The notes: generated by a model not told the origin, from the sequence alone. 33,515 bases of DNA from Trebonia sp. (GCA_030038035.1 JASHPP010000289.1:1-33515), one strand, 5' to 3'; counted from the first letter of the stretch, positions 14,240-21,285 are shown. Numbers and translations: made by a program.

Positions 14240-14269
14240 GGACAGAACCGGACAAAATGGGACAGAGAA
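14240..14269. repeat. Three 10-bp direct repeats, GGACARA type
   Basis: The plus strand has GGACAGAACC, GGACAAAATG and GGACAGAGAA in direct succession, starting at 14240, 14250 and 14260. One-helical-turn spacing places each copy on the same face of the DNA, which is typical of operator arrays. They lie 163 bp upstream of the PHO box of the pstS-like gene. The binding protein is unknown. Confidence 0.55.
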
Positions 14270-14320
14270 GCTGCGTCTCGGGTCCTAAGTTGGCGGCCGA
14301 CCGGGCCGAGCTAACGGCAT

Positions 14321-14383
14321 AGGATACATTTCGCTTCCACAAACCATGACAAAGCGGACAGCTACCGATGCGATTTGTATCCT
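14321..14383. repeat. Spaced 14-bp inverted repeat
   Basis: AGGATACATTTCGC (14321-14334) and GCGATTTGTATCCT (14370-14383) are inverted copies matching at 12 of 14 bases, with a 35-base spacer. The region is AT-rich. It could be a two-site operator or an RNA structure in the 3' region of the gene at 14,533. No function is assigned. Confidence 0.45.
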
Positions 14384-14457
14384 CAGCGCCACCGTCACAC
14401 TTCGGCGGGCATGTCCGGACGCGCCCGCTGTTCGGGCGGCGCGTTCCGCCAAAGCGT

Positions 14458-14490
14458 GCGGGCCCCCTGCCGTCACGGCACGGGGCCCGC
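14458..14490. terminator. Stem-loop downstream of the second secreted pstS-like gene
   Basis: GCGGGCCCC (14458-14466) pairs with GGGGCCCGC (14482-14490). A C-C mismatch and an inner TGC/GCA-type extension lead to a small loop. It begins 42 bp past the stop codon at 14533 on the minus strand and probably ends that transcript. Confidence 0.7.
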
Positions 14491-14532
14491 TTAGCTGTAC
14501 CACTGAGCTTGGGGCTCAGCAGATTGCGGAAC

Positions 14533-15666
14533 CTAGGAGATCGTCCCGCACAGCGAGGTGTTGATGAACCCGTAGTCCACGATGTCCGCCTTCGCGACCG
14601 CGCTGGTGCACAGGTAGCCCTTCACCTTGGCGGTCGCCGCGCTGAAGATGGACTCCAGGTACGCCGGGATGTGGTCGGCGGTCGTGGTGCTGTACCGCAC
14701 GACGTTGTACAGCGTGCGGATGAACTCGGACGGGAACTTCGAGTAGTTGATCACCGGGACCTTGGCGGAGGTCACCGGCGAGACGCCGTTGATCTCGTCG
14801 AGCTGGAGGTAACCGGTGACGTTGCAGCCGAACAGGTTCTGCCCGGCCTTCGGCGCCTTCCCGCACACGGGTGAGTGGTACACCTGGGCGACGTAGTCGC
14901 CGACGGAGTAGATGAAGATCGCGTTCGGGCTGTTGAAGCCGGCGTACGTGCCCTCGTTCTCCTCGGGCTTCTGGCTCACGCAGGAACCGAGGGTGGTGAT
15001 GCCCATGACCTTCTCCCAGAACGAGAGCGTTCCCGAGCCGGCCTGCGGCAGGAACACCGTGATCTTGGCGTCCTTGCCGCCCACCTGGTCCCAGTTGGTC
15101 GTGGTGCACTTGAAGATGCCCTCAAGCTGAGTAAGGCTCAGGCTCTTGGGCGCGTCGGACCCGCCGTGCTTGGTCGACCGGGTCGCCCACGTGACCGCGT
15201 CCTTGGCGAACGCCACGTACGCGACACCGCCAGGGCCCAGCTTCGGCGAGGTTGACGACCGGCCGCCGGACGACCGGCTGTAGTCGATGCAGTAGTGCCC
15301 GGTCGTGCCGTCGAGCTCGTTCGCGTCCAGCGCCTTAACGCCGGCGCTTGAGCCGTCCGGCCGGGTGGTCACCGGGCAGCCGGCCTTGGGCTTGATCTTG
15401 GTCGCCGCGCTCGAGGTCGAGCCGGGCGGCGTGGCGTCCCAGCTGTACAGGTGCGCGGCCGCGGCCGATACCTTGGCGTCGTAGTCGTGCGAGATCTGGT
15501 CGAGCAGGAACGCCGTGGTGTCCGACCCGACGCCCACGATGTCAATGGGTCGCGGGACAACCCCCTTGGGCGGGTCGGCCATTGCGGTGGTGGCCGTGCT
15601 CGCCACGAGGGCGGCGGCGGCGAGCATCGCCCCGGCGCCGGCAAAGAGCTTGGTGAGTTTTCGCAT
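14533..15666 (-). CDS. Secreted PstS-like phosphate-binding protein, 377 aa (paralogue 2)
   Basis: ATG 15666 follows GGAGG and GGGGA ribosome-site bases. The signal peptide (MRKLTKLFAGAGAMLAAAAL, ending AMA-D at about 31) has no lipobox. The mature protein shares with its downstream neighbour the blocks DIVGVGSDTT, TTRPDGSSAGVKALDAN, SSTSPKLGPGGVAYVA, FNSPNAIFIYSVGD, GVSPVTSAKVPVIN and DHIPAYLE. The two therefore arose by duplication. The GSDTT and DGSSAG loops are the likely anion-binding sites of a PBP-like phosphate-binding fold. It has no anchor. It ends at a hairpin, so it is probably a separate transcript. No convincing PHO box was found upstream, unlike its paralogue, so the two copies may differ in control. 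Confidence 0.88.
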   Translation of the reverse strand: MRKLTKLFAGAGAMLAAAALVASTATTAMADPPKGVVPRPIDIVGVGSDTTAFLLDQISHDYDAKVSAAAAHLYSWDATPPGSTSSAATKIKPKAGCPVTTRPDGSSAGVKALDANELDGTTGHYCIDYSRSSGGRSSTSPKLGPGGVAYVAFAKDAVTWATRSTKHGGSDAPKSLSLTQLEGIFKCTTTNWDQVGGKDAKITVFLPQAGSGTLSFWEKVMGITTLGSCVSQKPEENEGTYAGFNSPNAIFIYSVGDYVAQVYHSPVCGKAPKAGQNLFGCNVTGYLQLDEINGVSPVTSAKVPVINYSKFPSEFIRTLYNVVRYSTTTADHIPAYLESIFSAATAKVKGYLCTSAVAKADIVDYGFINTSLCGTIS

Positions 15667-16320
15667 TCCCCTGCCTCCATTTTGGCGCCCGTCACGGGTG
15701 CTGTGCGGTCCCGGTGCACAGGCCGGCGGACATGCCGATCAAGACTTTGCCTGGGATGGAGCGTTGCGACAAGGGAACGGATGGTGGCGGAAAGCTGATC
15801 TCTTGGTGACTCTAGCTGGGCTAATTGCTTAATATCAGGTGAAGGAACAAGCTCTTTCGTACAGCGCAAGTGATTTTAGATGTATATCCGGTAAACGATG
15901 AATTGTTGTCCTATGGAAAGACATAATAACGATCTTAGCCAATCTGAACAATAGGAAATAGTCCGGATACCGTCATGTCCTGGCATGCCGTCACGCTGAG
16001 TTCCCGGGCCGCCGCGTCCGGTGCGCTCACGGCGCCTCGCGCGCCCGGTGGCCCGCCTCCGCGGCCCGCCGCTACCCGGCCCGCGCGGCCGTCCCGTTGC
16101 CGGGCGCCGCGCCACTAGAGCGCGGGCCTGGTGGGTACACACAGTGGGAGTTGGTTTGCCGCATGTGTGCAGTCGGCCGGGCAGCCGGCCGGGGTGGGCG
16201 CCGATCGTCGCGGACTGCCGCTTCCCGAAGCTTTATCACCATGAGACAACTGAATGACTCGTTTTTCAGCTAGTTTTGTGCTAAAACCGTGGCACGGACC
16301 CGCAGAGAGGGGTGTGACGC
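15667..16320. other. 654-bp divergent intergenic region with an AT-rich island
   Basis: No gene is supported. The segment separates the minus-strand pstS-like gene from the plus-strand permease, so it must hold promoters for both. About 15,815-15,970 is strikingly AT-rich against the surrounding GC-rich DNA, while 16,000-16,130 is extremely GC-rich. Isolated half-sites resembling PHO units (for example ATTCATCGTTT on the minus strand near 15,900) occur without the required second repeat. The permease has GAGAGGGG eight bases before its ATG. Confidence 0.6.
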
Positions 16321-17889
16321 ATGTCTACCGCCGAAGGCACACCGCCGGTCATCGTCGAAGAGCAAGTGGACAAGGGACTGAAGTCCGGCGCGCTGGGTCT
16401 GGTCTCCAGCGTCGTCATGGGCGTGGCCTCGACCGCCCCGGCCTACAGCCTGGCCGCCACGCTGGGGCTCATCGTGGTGGTCATCGGGCTCGGCGCGCCC
16501 ATCGTCGCGCTGCTCGCGTTCATCCCGATGCTGCTGACCTCGATCGGGTACAGCGAGATGAACAAGGCCGACCCGGACTGCGGCACCACGTTCACATGGG
16601 CGACGCGCGCGTTCGGCCCCAAGATCGGCTGGGCGGGCGGCTGGGGGATCGTCGCCGCGGACATCCTGGTCATGGCGAGCCTGGCGCAGATCGCCGGGCA
16701 GTACGTGTTCCAGCTCTTCGGCGCCCACGGCATCGGCGGGGACCCGACGAGCGGCTGGGTGCTGCTGGTCGGCGTGGCGTGGATCATCGCGATGAGCTAC
16801 ATCTGCTACCGCGGCATCGAGGTGTCCGCGGCGCTCCAGCGGTTCCTGCTGAGCATCGAGGTGGTCATGCTGCTGCTGCTCTCGGTGGTCGCGCTGGTCC
16901 GGGTGGGCATCGGCCATCATCCAAGCCTGTCGATCACCCCGTCCCTCACGTGGTTCAACCCCTTCCAGAAGGGCTTCTCTGCATTCGTCAGCGGCCTGAT
17001 CCTGATGCTGTTCATCTACTGGGGCTGGGACACGGCGGTCTCGGTCAACGAGGAGACCGCGGACAAGGAGAAGACGCCAGGGCGCGCGGCGATCATCTCG
17101 ACGTTCATCCTGCTGATCACCTACGTGCTGACGATCTTCGCCGCCCAGTCGTTCGCGGGCGTGGGAGACAAGGGCGTCGGACTGGCCAACCCGGCCCACG
17201 TGTTCGACGTCTTGTCGGTGCTCGGCAGCTCGGTGTTCGGGACCTCCGGCCTCGGCCGGGTCCTCGCCCAGCTGCTGATCCTGATGGTGCTCAGCTCGGC
17301 GGCGGCGTCGACGCAGACGACGATCCTGCCCACGGCGCGCACCACGCTCTCGATGGCGGTCTACGGGGCGCTCCCGAAGGCGTTCGCCAGGATGCACCCG
17401 CGCTACCTGACCCCTACGGTCTCGACGATCGTGATGGGCGCCATCTCGATCGCGCTGTACATCCCGTTCAACTACCTGTCGGGCGGGAACATGATCCTCG
17501 ACGCGGTGACCGGGATCGGCCTGTACATCGCCTTCTACTACGGCCTGACCGCGTTCGCCTGCGCCTGGTACTACCGCAAGACGCTGACCTCAAGCGCCCG
17601 CAACCTCTGGATGCAGGGCATCCTGCCCGTGCTCGGCGGCCTGATCATGTACGCCGCCGGCGGGTGGAGCCTGTGGGCGGACTGGGACGTGGCGACCGAG
17701 AACAGCTACACCACCTGGCTGATGCCGTTCTGGCCGCACTGGTACATCGGCGGGGCCTTCACGATCGCCTTCGTCTCCGCGCTCGTGGGCCTTGTCGCGG
17801 CGGTCTGGCTGCGGATCGTCAAGCCGGCGTACTTCCGCAAGCAGACCCTGACCAGGGCAACCCCCACGCTCGTCCCCGACGAGTCCTAG
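16321..17889 (+). CDS. APC-superfamily amino acid permease, 522 aa
   Basis: Cytoplasmic-membrane transporter of the amino acid-polyamine-organocation family, expected to move an amino acid or amine by proton symport or exchange. About 12 membrane helices are visible. The first-helix region has VSSVVMGVASTAPAYSLAAT, where unwound TM1 glycine/serine backbone binds the substrate. Helix 3 has WAGGWGIVAADILVMAS. TM6 has FIYWGWDTAVSVNEET, a feature of the APC subgroup that includes YjeH/YfnA-like and actinobacterial permeases. ATG 16321 has GAGAGGGG eight bases upstream. It is transcribed away from the pst locus and shares no operon. The substrate cannot be set from sequence. Confidence 0.92.
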   Translation: MSTAEGTPPVIVEEQVDKGLKSGALGLVSSVVMGVASTAPAYSLAATLGLIVVVIGLGAPIVALLAFIPMLLTSIGYSEMNKADPDCGTTFTWATRAFGPKIGWAGGWGIVAADILVMASLAQIAGQYVFQLFGAHGIGGDPTSGWVLLVGVAWIIAMSYICYRGIEVSAALQRFLLSIEVVMLLLLSVVALVRVGIGHHPSLSITPSLTWFNPFQKGFSAFVSGLILMLFIYWGWDTAVSVNEETADKEKTPGRAAIISTFILLITYVLTIFAAQSFAGVGDKGVGLANPAHVFDVLSVLGSSVFGTSGLGRVLAQLLILMVLSSAAASTQTTILPTARTTLSMAVYGALPKAFARMHPRYLTPTVSTIVMGAISIALYIPFNYLSGGNMILDAVTGIGLYIAFYYGLTAFACAWYYRKTLTSSARNLWMQGILPVLGGLIMYAAGGWSLWADWDVATENSYTTWLMPFWPHWYIGGAFTIAFVSALVGLVAAVWLRIVKPAYFRKQTLTRATPTLVPDES

Positions 17890-17954
17890 CCGCAATGCCG
17901 GGGAGTTAAGGTCCGGGAGTAGTGGTTAAGGACCGTCGGCGGTGTGTCCTCGTG

Positions 17955-18016
17955 ATTGGGCCAGCTGCGTCAACGGCCCGGCTGTATCGGGCCAGCCGCG
18001 CCAACGGCCCGATTGC
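17955..18016. repeat. Two adjacent 31-bp imperfect direct repeats, each with a GGGCC/GGCCC stem
   Basis: 17955-17985 and 17986-18016 are tandem copies matching at 25 of 31 positions. Each contains GGGCC and GGCCC arms about 13 bases apart, so each can fold into a small hairpin. They lie between the convergent ends of the permease and the DUF5753 regulator, a good place for a double bidirectional terminator. Confidence 0.6.
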
Positions 18017-18046
18017 CGGATCCGTGGCGGCCGTGGCCTCGCGGCC

Positions 18047-18976
18047 CTAGAGCCTGTTCAGCACGCCGCTGAGGAACTGCGCGGTCTTGGCGGCTGGCTC
18101 GGCCTGGAGGCAGATCTGCTCCATCACCTCGAGGTAGCTGTCGACGTCGGTCGGCTTGTCGAGGTACAGGGCGCTGGTCAGCTGCTCGATGTACACCGCA
18201 TCGCGCAGGTCGGGCTCGGCGAACCGCAGGATCGTGAACGGGCCGCCCATGGCCGGGTGGGCGCCCGCCGTGAACGGCAGGACCTGCAGCGTCACCGCGG
18301 GGTGGTCGCTCATGTCGATCAGGTGGCGCACCTGCTCCCGCATGACAGGACTGCCGCCCATGGGCCGGCACAGCGCGCCCTCGTCGATCACGGCCCACAG
18401 CCGCGGCGGGCTCTCCCGGTTCAGGATCTGCTGACGGGAGAGCCGTGCCTCGACGCGGCGTTCGACATCCTCTGCGGTCAGGGCGTTGCCCAGCCGCATG
18501 ATCGCCCGGGCGTAGCCTTCGGTCTGCAGCAGGCCAGGGACGAACTGCAGCTCGAAGTTCCGGATGAACGAGGCGGCGGCCTCCAGGCCGAAATATGGCT
18601 CTACCCAGTGCGGCAGGGTGTCTGAGTAGCCCTGCCACCACCCTGGGGTGTTCGCCTCGCGGGCAAGCTTGAGCAGCGCCTCGCGCTCTTCGCCGGCCTT
18701 CACCCCGTACAGGGTCAGCAGGTCGGCGATGTCGCGCTCTTTGAAGCCGACGCGCCCGTGCTCCATCCGGCTGATCTTGGAGTGCGAGCCGCGGATGGCG
18801 TCCGCGGCGTGCTCCGTCGTGATGCACGCCTCCTCACGAAGCCTGCGCAAGTGCCCGCCGAGCACGAGCCGCTGCACAGTCGGACCCGCGTAGCGCGGGC
18901 CAAACAAGGACTGCGGGGCCTCCCAGGAGGAGGCCCCGGTGGGGGTGTCCCAGGATGAGTCCTCAGACGAGAGCAT
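18047..18976 (-). CDS. Helix-turn-helix regulator with DUF5753 (WhiJ/Scr1 type), 309 aa
   Basis: Residues about 35-92 form an XRE/Cro-type helix-turn-helix (LGGHLRRLREEACITTEHAA, DAIRGSHSKISRMEHGRVGF). Residues about 105-300 are the DUF5753 domain, with GWWQGYSDTLPHWVEPYFGL, FIRNFELQFVPGLLQTEGYA, RLSRQQIL and the LQVLPF and FTILRFAEPDLRDAVYIEQL blocks. Such proteins pair with DUF397 proteins and an RsbW-like ATPase in actinomycetes and affect development or antibiotic production (WhiJ, Scr1/Scr2). ATG 18976 has GAGGAG five bases upstream. The first 30 residues (SSWDTPTGASSWEAP) extend beyond many relatives, and the DNA there holds a 10-bp hairpin. Confidence 0.93.
   Translation of the reverse strand: MLSSEDSSWDTPTGASSWEAPQSLFGPRYAGPTVQRLVLGGHLRRLREEACITTEHAADAIRGSHSKISRMEHGRVGFKERDIADLLTLYGVKAGEEREALLKLAREANTPGWWQGYSDTLPHWVEPYFGLEAAASFIRNFELQFVPGLLQTEGYARAIMRLGNALTAEDVERRVEARLSRQQILNRESPPRLWAVIDEGALCRPMGGSPVMREQVRHLIDMSDHPAVTLQVLPFTAGAHPAMGGPFTILRFAEPDLRDAVYIEQLTSALYLDKPTDVDSYLEVMEQICLQAEPAAKTAQFLSGVLNRL
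18914..18938. other. 10-bp hairpin inside the 5' coding part of the DUF5753 gene
   Basis: CGGGGCCTCC (18914-18923) and GGAGGCCCCG (18929-18938) are perfect inverted arms with a five-base loop, about 38-62 bases after the ATG on the minus strand. On the minus-strand mRNA this hairpin would present a CCUCC stretch near the start. It may slow translation, or may simply reflect codon choice. Confidence 0.5.
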
Positions 18977-19061
18977 CGCTACTCCTCGGTCACTGCCCGG
19001 TCATGGCGATGGGGCATGCGTCAGTCTCCCACGTGATCATGCCATCGCGAAAGAGGAGTGC

Positions 19062-19157
19062 ATGACAATTCAAGAGATGCCCGAGGTCATCAATCTTGCC
19101 TGCGATCGCATGCAGGTGCAAGACCTCTCATTGACGCGCTGCTTATCGCGTCAATGA
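19062..19157 (+). CDS. Possible 31-aa peptide antisense to the DUF397 gene end
   Basis: ATG 19062 follows GAGGAG closely and opens a 31-residue frame beginning MTIQEMPEVINLACDRMQVQ and ending LSRQ, with two Cys. It lies in the gap between the DUF397 and DUF5753 genes on the opposite strand. Its last codons run through the 14-bp stem that also encodes the end of the DUF397 protein, so both carry LSLTR. Only the ribosome site supports it; it may be chance. Confidence 0.25.
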   Translation: MTIQEMPEVINLACDRMQVQDLSLTRCLSRQ

Positions 19158-19160
19158 GAG
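19125..19160. terminator. Perfect 14-bp stem-loop spanning the DUF397 stop codon
   Basis: CTCTCATTGACGCG (19125-19138) and CGCGTCAATGAGAG (19147-19160) are exact inverted arms with an eight-base loop. The DUF397 stop (TAA, 19145-19143) lies in the loop, so the hairpin includes the last sense codons. It should end the DUF397 transcript in front of the DUF5753 gene, making the two separately transcribed. Confidence 0.8.
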
Positions 19161-19388
19161 TACGTGATCGAACTCTCCGTCCTTCGCCCCCGCCAGGAAT
19201 GCGGCTATCTCGGCGTGGGTATAGATGAGTGCCGGCCCGCCGGGAAAGCGGGAGTTGCGCACGGCGATCTCACCGTCTGGCAGCAGCGCTACCTCCACGC
19301 ACGCCCCGTTGGGGTTGCTGTGCTGGCTCTTCTGCCAGGTGACTTCGGTGAGTTCCGAGGCCGGCATGCCGTTGTAGTTGTTGCTCAT
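19143..19388 (-). CDS. DUF397 protein (Scr2 type), 81 aa
   Basis: Small DUF397 protein with the family pattern in order: WQKSQHSNPNGACVEVALLP (W-x-K-S-x-x-S, then C-V-E-V), DGEIAVRNSRFPGGPALIYT (V-R-D/N-S), then HAEIAAFLAGAKDGEFDHV. Members are encoded beside DUF5753 helix-turn-helix regulators and bind or antagonise them, in a toxin-antitoxin-like or regulator/anti-regulator manner. ATG 19388 has GGAAGGA just upstream. The gene precedes the DUF5753 gene by 166 bp on the same strand, with a strong hairpin between them. A 17-bp palindrome 54 bp upstream could be the operator bound by the partner. Confidence 0.95.
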   Translation of the reverse strand: MSNNYNGMPASELTEVTWQKSQHSNPNGACVEVALLPDGEIAVRNSRFPGGPALIYTHAEIAAFLAGAKDGEFDHVLSLTR

Positions 19389-19758
19389 GTTCCTTCCAGT
19401 GGCGAATCGTAAATCTTGTATATGAACATCCCCCCACCTGTGATCACTGTAAGTGATCGATGGCCACGTATCGCGAGCAGACGATCACCCGCCGAGGCGG
19501 GCGGGCTCCGAGCGTGGGGCGGGTTAAGGCGTGTCAGCCGGTTCGGCTGGGTGACTCGGGGCTACGAGCCCACCGTCCCTCCATGATGTCGCCGAGAAAC
19601 TACGGCACTCGTGTGCCGCTGTATAACGCTGCCTTGCCGCGAAACCGTGTGCACGCATCGAATGAACGTGCATCCGGTCTTGCATTTGCACAATATATCA
19701 GGCACGATACAAGCGAGGCATACCCCACATACTGCGATAGGCAAGGCTTTTTAGCCCC
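19389..19758. other. 370-bp divergent intergenic region
   Basis: No gene is supported. It separates the minus-strand DUF397 gene from the plus-strand RsbW-like gene. It contains the palindrome at 19442-19458 and an AT-rich stretch near 19,660-19,760. There TTGCAC (19686) and TACAAG (19708), 16 bp apart, are weak -35/-10 candidates for the plus-strand gene. TATACA near 19,417 is a -10 candidate for the DUF397 gene. Confidence 0.4.
19442..19458. promoter_or_regulatory. Palindrome GATCACT-N3-AGTGATC, candidate operator
   Basis: Exact 7-bp inverted arms with a three-base spacer, 54 bp upstream of the DUF397 ATG and next to a TATACA-like -10. This is the expected place and symmetry for a dimeric helix-turn-helix repressor, with the neighbouring DUF5753 protein the obvious candidate. 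A single GTGATCA half-site occurs near 19,033 upstream of the DUF5753 gene. Confidence 0.45.
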
Positions 19759-20310
19759 ATGACGATGCAGAAAGCGGTTGCGTTGGCTCACCTGAGGGTT
19801 GCTTACGAGCCGGATGATGACGACGACGAGGTGGTCAGCATCCCGGCTCCGCCTGCATCCCCTCCGCAGCTACTCCTCGTGCCCTCGGCGTGGTGGGAGA
19901 CGCCGGCCGTGACCAGCCGGCCGCTGAACCCGGTGCCCGAGGAGGCTAGGACCGCGCGTCAGTTCGTCCGGGAGCTGCTCACCTGCTGGGGGCTTGGCCA
20001 GCTGACCGACGACGCCGAGCTGATCATCGCGGAGCTCGTGGTGAACGCGATCAGGCATGGTCTGCGGACGGCCCCGCAGGGCGTCGCCGCCGGGTCGTAC
20101 GCGCTGCGGCTGTGCCTGCTCCGCCGGGTCGGGGAGGTCATGCTGGCGGTCACCGATCCCAGTGACGAAGCCCCGGTACCCCAGGCGCCTGGCTGGACCG
20201 GGGAGAGCGGTCGCGGGCTGCAGATCGTCGGCGCGCTCAGCTACGTGTGGGGCTGGTCCCCGATCGAGGGCCACGGCAAGGCCGTGTGGGCCGTCCTGCG
20301 GTACGCCTAG
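19759..20310 (+). CDS. RsbW-like ATP-binding regulatory protein (HATPase_c_2), 183 aa
   Basis: Single GHKL ATPase domain of the anti-sigma/serine kinase type. An acidic N-terminus (EPDDDDDE, about 18-25) and a Pro-rich linker precede it. The N box is TDDAELIIAELVVNAIRHG (about 73-91), the G1-like turn VTDPSDE, and the G2 box GESGRGLQIVGAL (about 149-161). Stand-alone proteins like this bind or phosphorylate partners (anti-sigma factors, or the AbaA-type members next to whiJ homologues). The start is ATG 19759 or 19765; neither has a clear ribosome site, so a leaderless message is possible. It converges on cvnD, four bases away. Together with the DUF397 and DUF5753 genes it completes a whiJ/abaA-type trio. 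Confidence 0.9.
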   Translation: MTMQKAVALAHLRVAYEPDDDDDEVVSIPAPPASPPQLLLVPSAWWETPAVTSRPLNPVPEEARTARQFVRELLTCWGLGQLTDDAELIIAELVVNAIRHGLRTAPQGVAAGSYALRLCLLRRVGEVMLAVTDPSDEAPVPQAPGWTGESGRGLQIVGALSYVWGWSPIEGHGKAVWAVLRYA

Positions 20311-20314
20311 GGAC

Positions 20315-20914
20315 TCAGCGGGATACCGGCTCGTCGGCCACGGAGAGCACGTGCTCCACCAAGGCGATGAGGACCTCCTTGGCCGACTCCCTGGACCGGG
20401 CGTCGCATATGACGATCGGCAGGCCAGGGTCGAGGTCGAGGGCGATGCGGACGTCCTCGGCGGAATACCTGCGGGCACCGTCAAAGCAGTTGAGGGCGAT
20501 GATGAACGGGATCTCGCGCCGTTCGAAGTAGTCGATCGCCGGGAAGCAGTCGGCCAGCCGGCGGGTGTCCGCGAGGACCACGGCGCCGAGGGCGCCGACC
20601 GCGAGCTCGTCCCACATGAACCAGAAGCGCTCCTGCCCGGGGGTGCCGAACAGGTACAGCACGAGGTCTTCGCGCAGCGTGATCCGCCCGAAGTCCATCG
20701 CCACGGTCGTCGTCGTCTTGCGTTCCACGCCGACGGTGTTGTCCATTCCGGCGCTGCTCTCGGTCAACGGCTCCTCGGTGCGCAGGGGCCTGATCTCGCT
20801 CACCGCGCCGACTAGCGTCGTCTTGCCTACCCCGAACCCGCCGGCGAGCAAGATCTTGATGGCACGATAGCTGCGCGGCGCCGCGCCGCCTTGCTCATAG
20901 CCCCCGTAGGCCAT
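20315..20914 (-). CDS. cvnD: Conservon small GTPase-like protein CvnD, 199 aa
   Basis: Last gene of a conservon. P-loop GGFGVGKTT (25-33) and the switch II block LFGTPGQERFWFMWDEL (about 89-105) are typical of CvnD proteins. The base-recognition motif NKxD is altered to NCFDG, as in other CvnD members. In conservons CvnD is thought to act at the membrane with CvnA-C in a signalling complex loosely like a eukaryotic G-protein system. Its ATG lies 20 bp inside the end of cvnC, a usual overlap. Length is normal. Confidence 0.95.
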   Translation of the reverse strand: MAYGGYEQGGAAPRSYRAIKILLAGGFGVGKTTLVGAVSEIRPLRTEEPLTESSAGMDNTVGVERKTTTTVAMDFGRITLREDLVLYLFGTPGQERFWFMWDELAVGALGAVVLADTRRLADCFPAIDYFERREIPFIIALNCFDGARRYSAEDVRIALDLDPGLPIVICDARSRESAKEVLIALVEHVLSVADEPVSR

Positions 20915-21272
20915 GAAGGACCTCCCTCAGCGTGTTCCTGTCCACTTGCTGCGCCTTCGTGGGGACAGGTGCCCGGATCGCGACAAGCCCAAGCTCGCGT
21001 AGGTCCGCAAGCAGGATGCGAACCACGCCGAGGGGTAGGTCGACATCAGAGGCGATGTCCACCACCGTAGTTGGCGCGCGGGCAAGTTGCAGCACCGACA
21101 GGTGTTCCGGTGCGAGCGCGCTCGGGTCCGCCACCCGCGCGCGGGTGACGGTCACGGTCGCGACCAGGTCGAACGCCTCCCCTGAGTGCCGCGTCCTGCC
21201 CTGGGTCAGCGCGTAAGGCCGCACGACAGGGCCGGCCTCGGCATCGAGCCACCGCTCGTCGTCAGAGCGCAT
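20895..21272 (-). CDS. cvnC: Conservon DUF742 protein CvnC, 125 aa
   Basis: DUF742 protein with its hallmark N-terminal VVRPYALTQGRTRHSG (about 16-31). A winged-helix-like region follows (LSVLQLARAPTTVVDIASDV, DLPLGVVRILLADLRELGLV). DUF742 members are the third component of conservons and probably bridge CvnB to the GTPase. ATG 21272 has AGGAAG nine bases upstream, 13 bp after the cvnB stop. The 3' end overlaps cvnD. Confidence 0.95.
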   Translation of the reverse strand: MRSDDERWLDAEAGPVVRPYALTQGRTRHSGEAFDLVATVTVTRARVADPSALAPEHLSVLQLARAPTTVVDIASDVDLPLGVVRILLADLRELGLVAIRAPVPTKAQQVDRNTLREVLHGLRGL

Positions 21273-21285
21273 GGGCGTTTTCTTC

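Larger units (their letters stand above)
14015..14532. other. 518-bp intergenic region between the two secreted pstS-like genes
   Basis: No gene is supported here. In minus-strand order it contains the terminator-like hairpin of the upstream gene (14458-14490), a spaced inverted repeat (14321-14383), three 10-bp direct repeats (14240-14269) and a PHO box (14056-14077), followed by the leader of the downstream gene. It is AT-richer than the flanking genes, mainly between 14,030 and 14,120 and between 14,310 and 14,390. Confidence 0.7.

Noticed and set aside
14039..14342. Several 60-80 aa frames in the gap between the two secreted pstS-like genes
   Set aside because: They overlap each other, lack ribosome sites and cover the PHO box and repeats, so they are chance frames.
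15667..15920. PHO box upstream of the second secreted pstS-like gene
   Set aside because: Single half-sites such as ATTCATCGTTT and CTTCACCTGAT occur, but no two units are spaced by 11 bp.
19460..19762. 100-aa plus-strand frame upstream of the RsbW-like gene
   Set aside because: It has low coding character, no ribosome site and no recognisable domain, and it covers the promoter region of the next gene.
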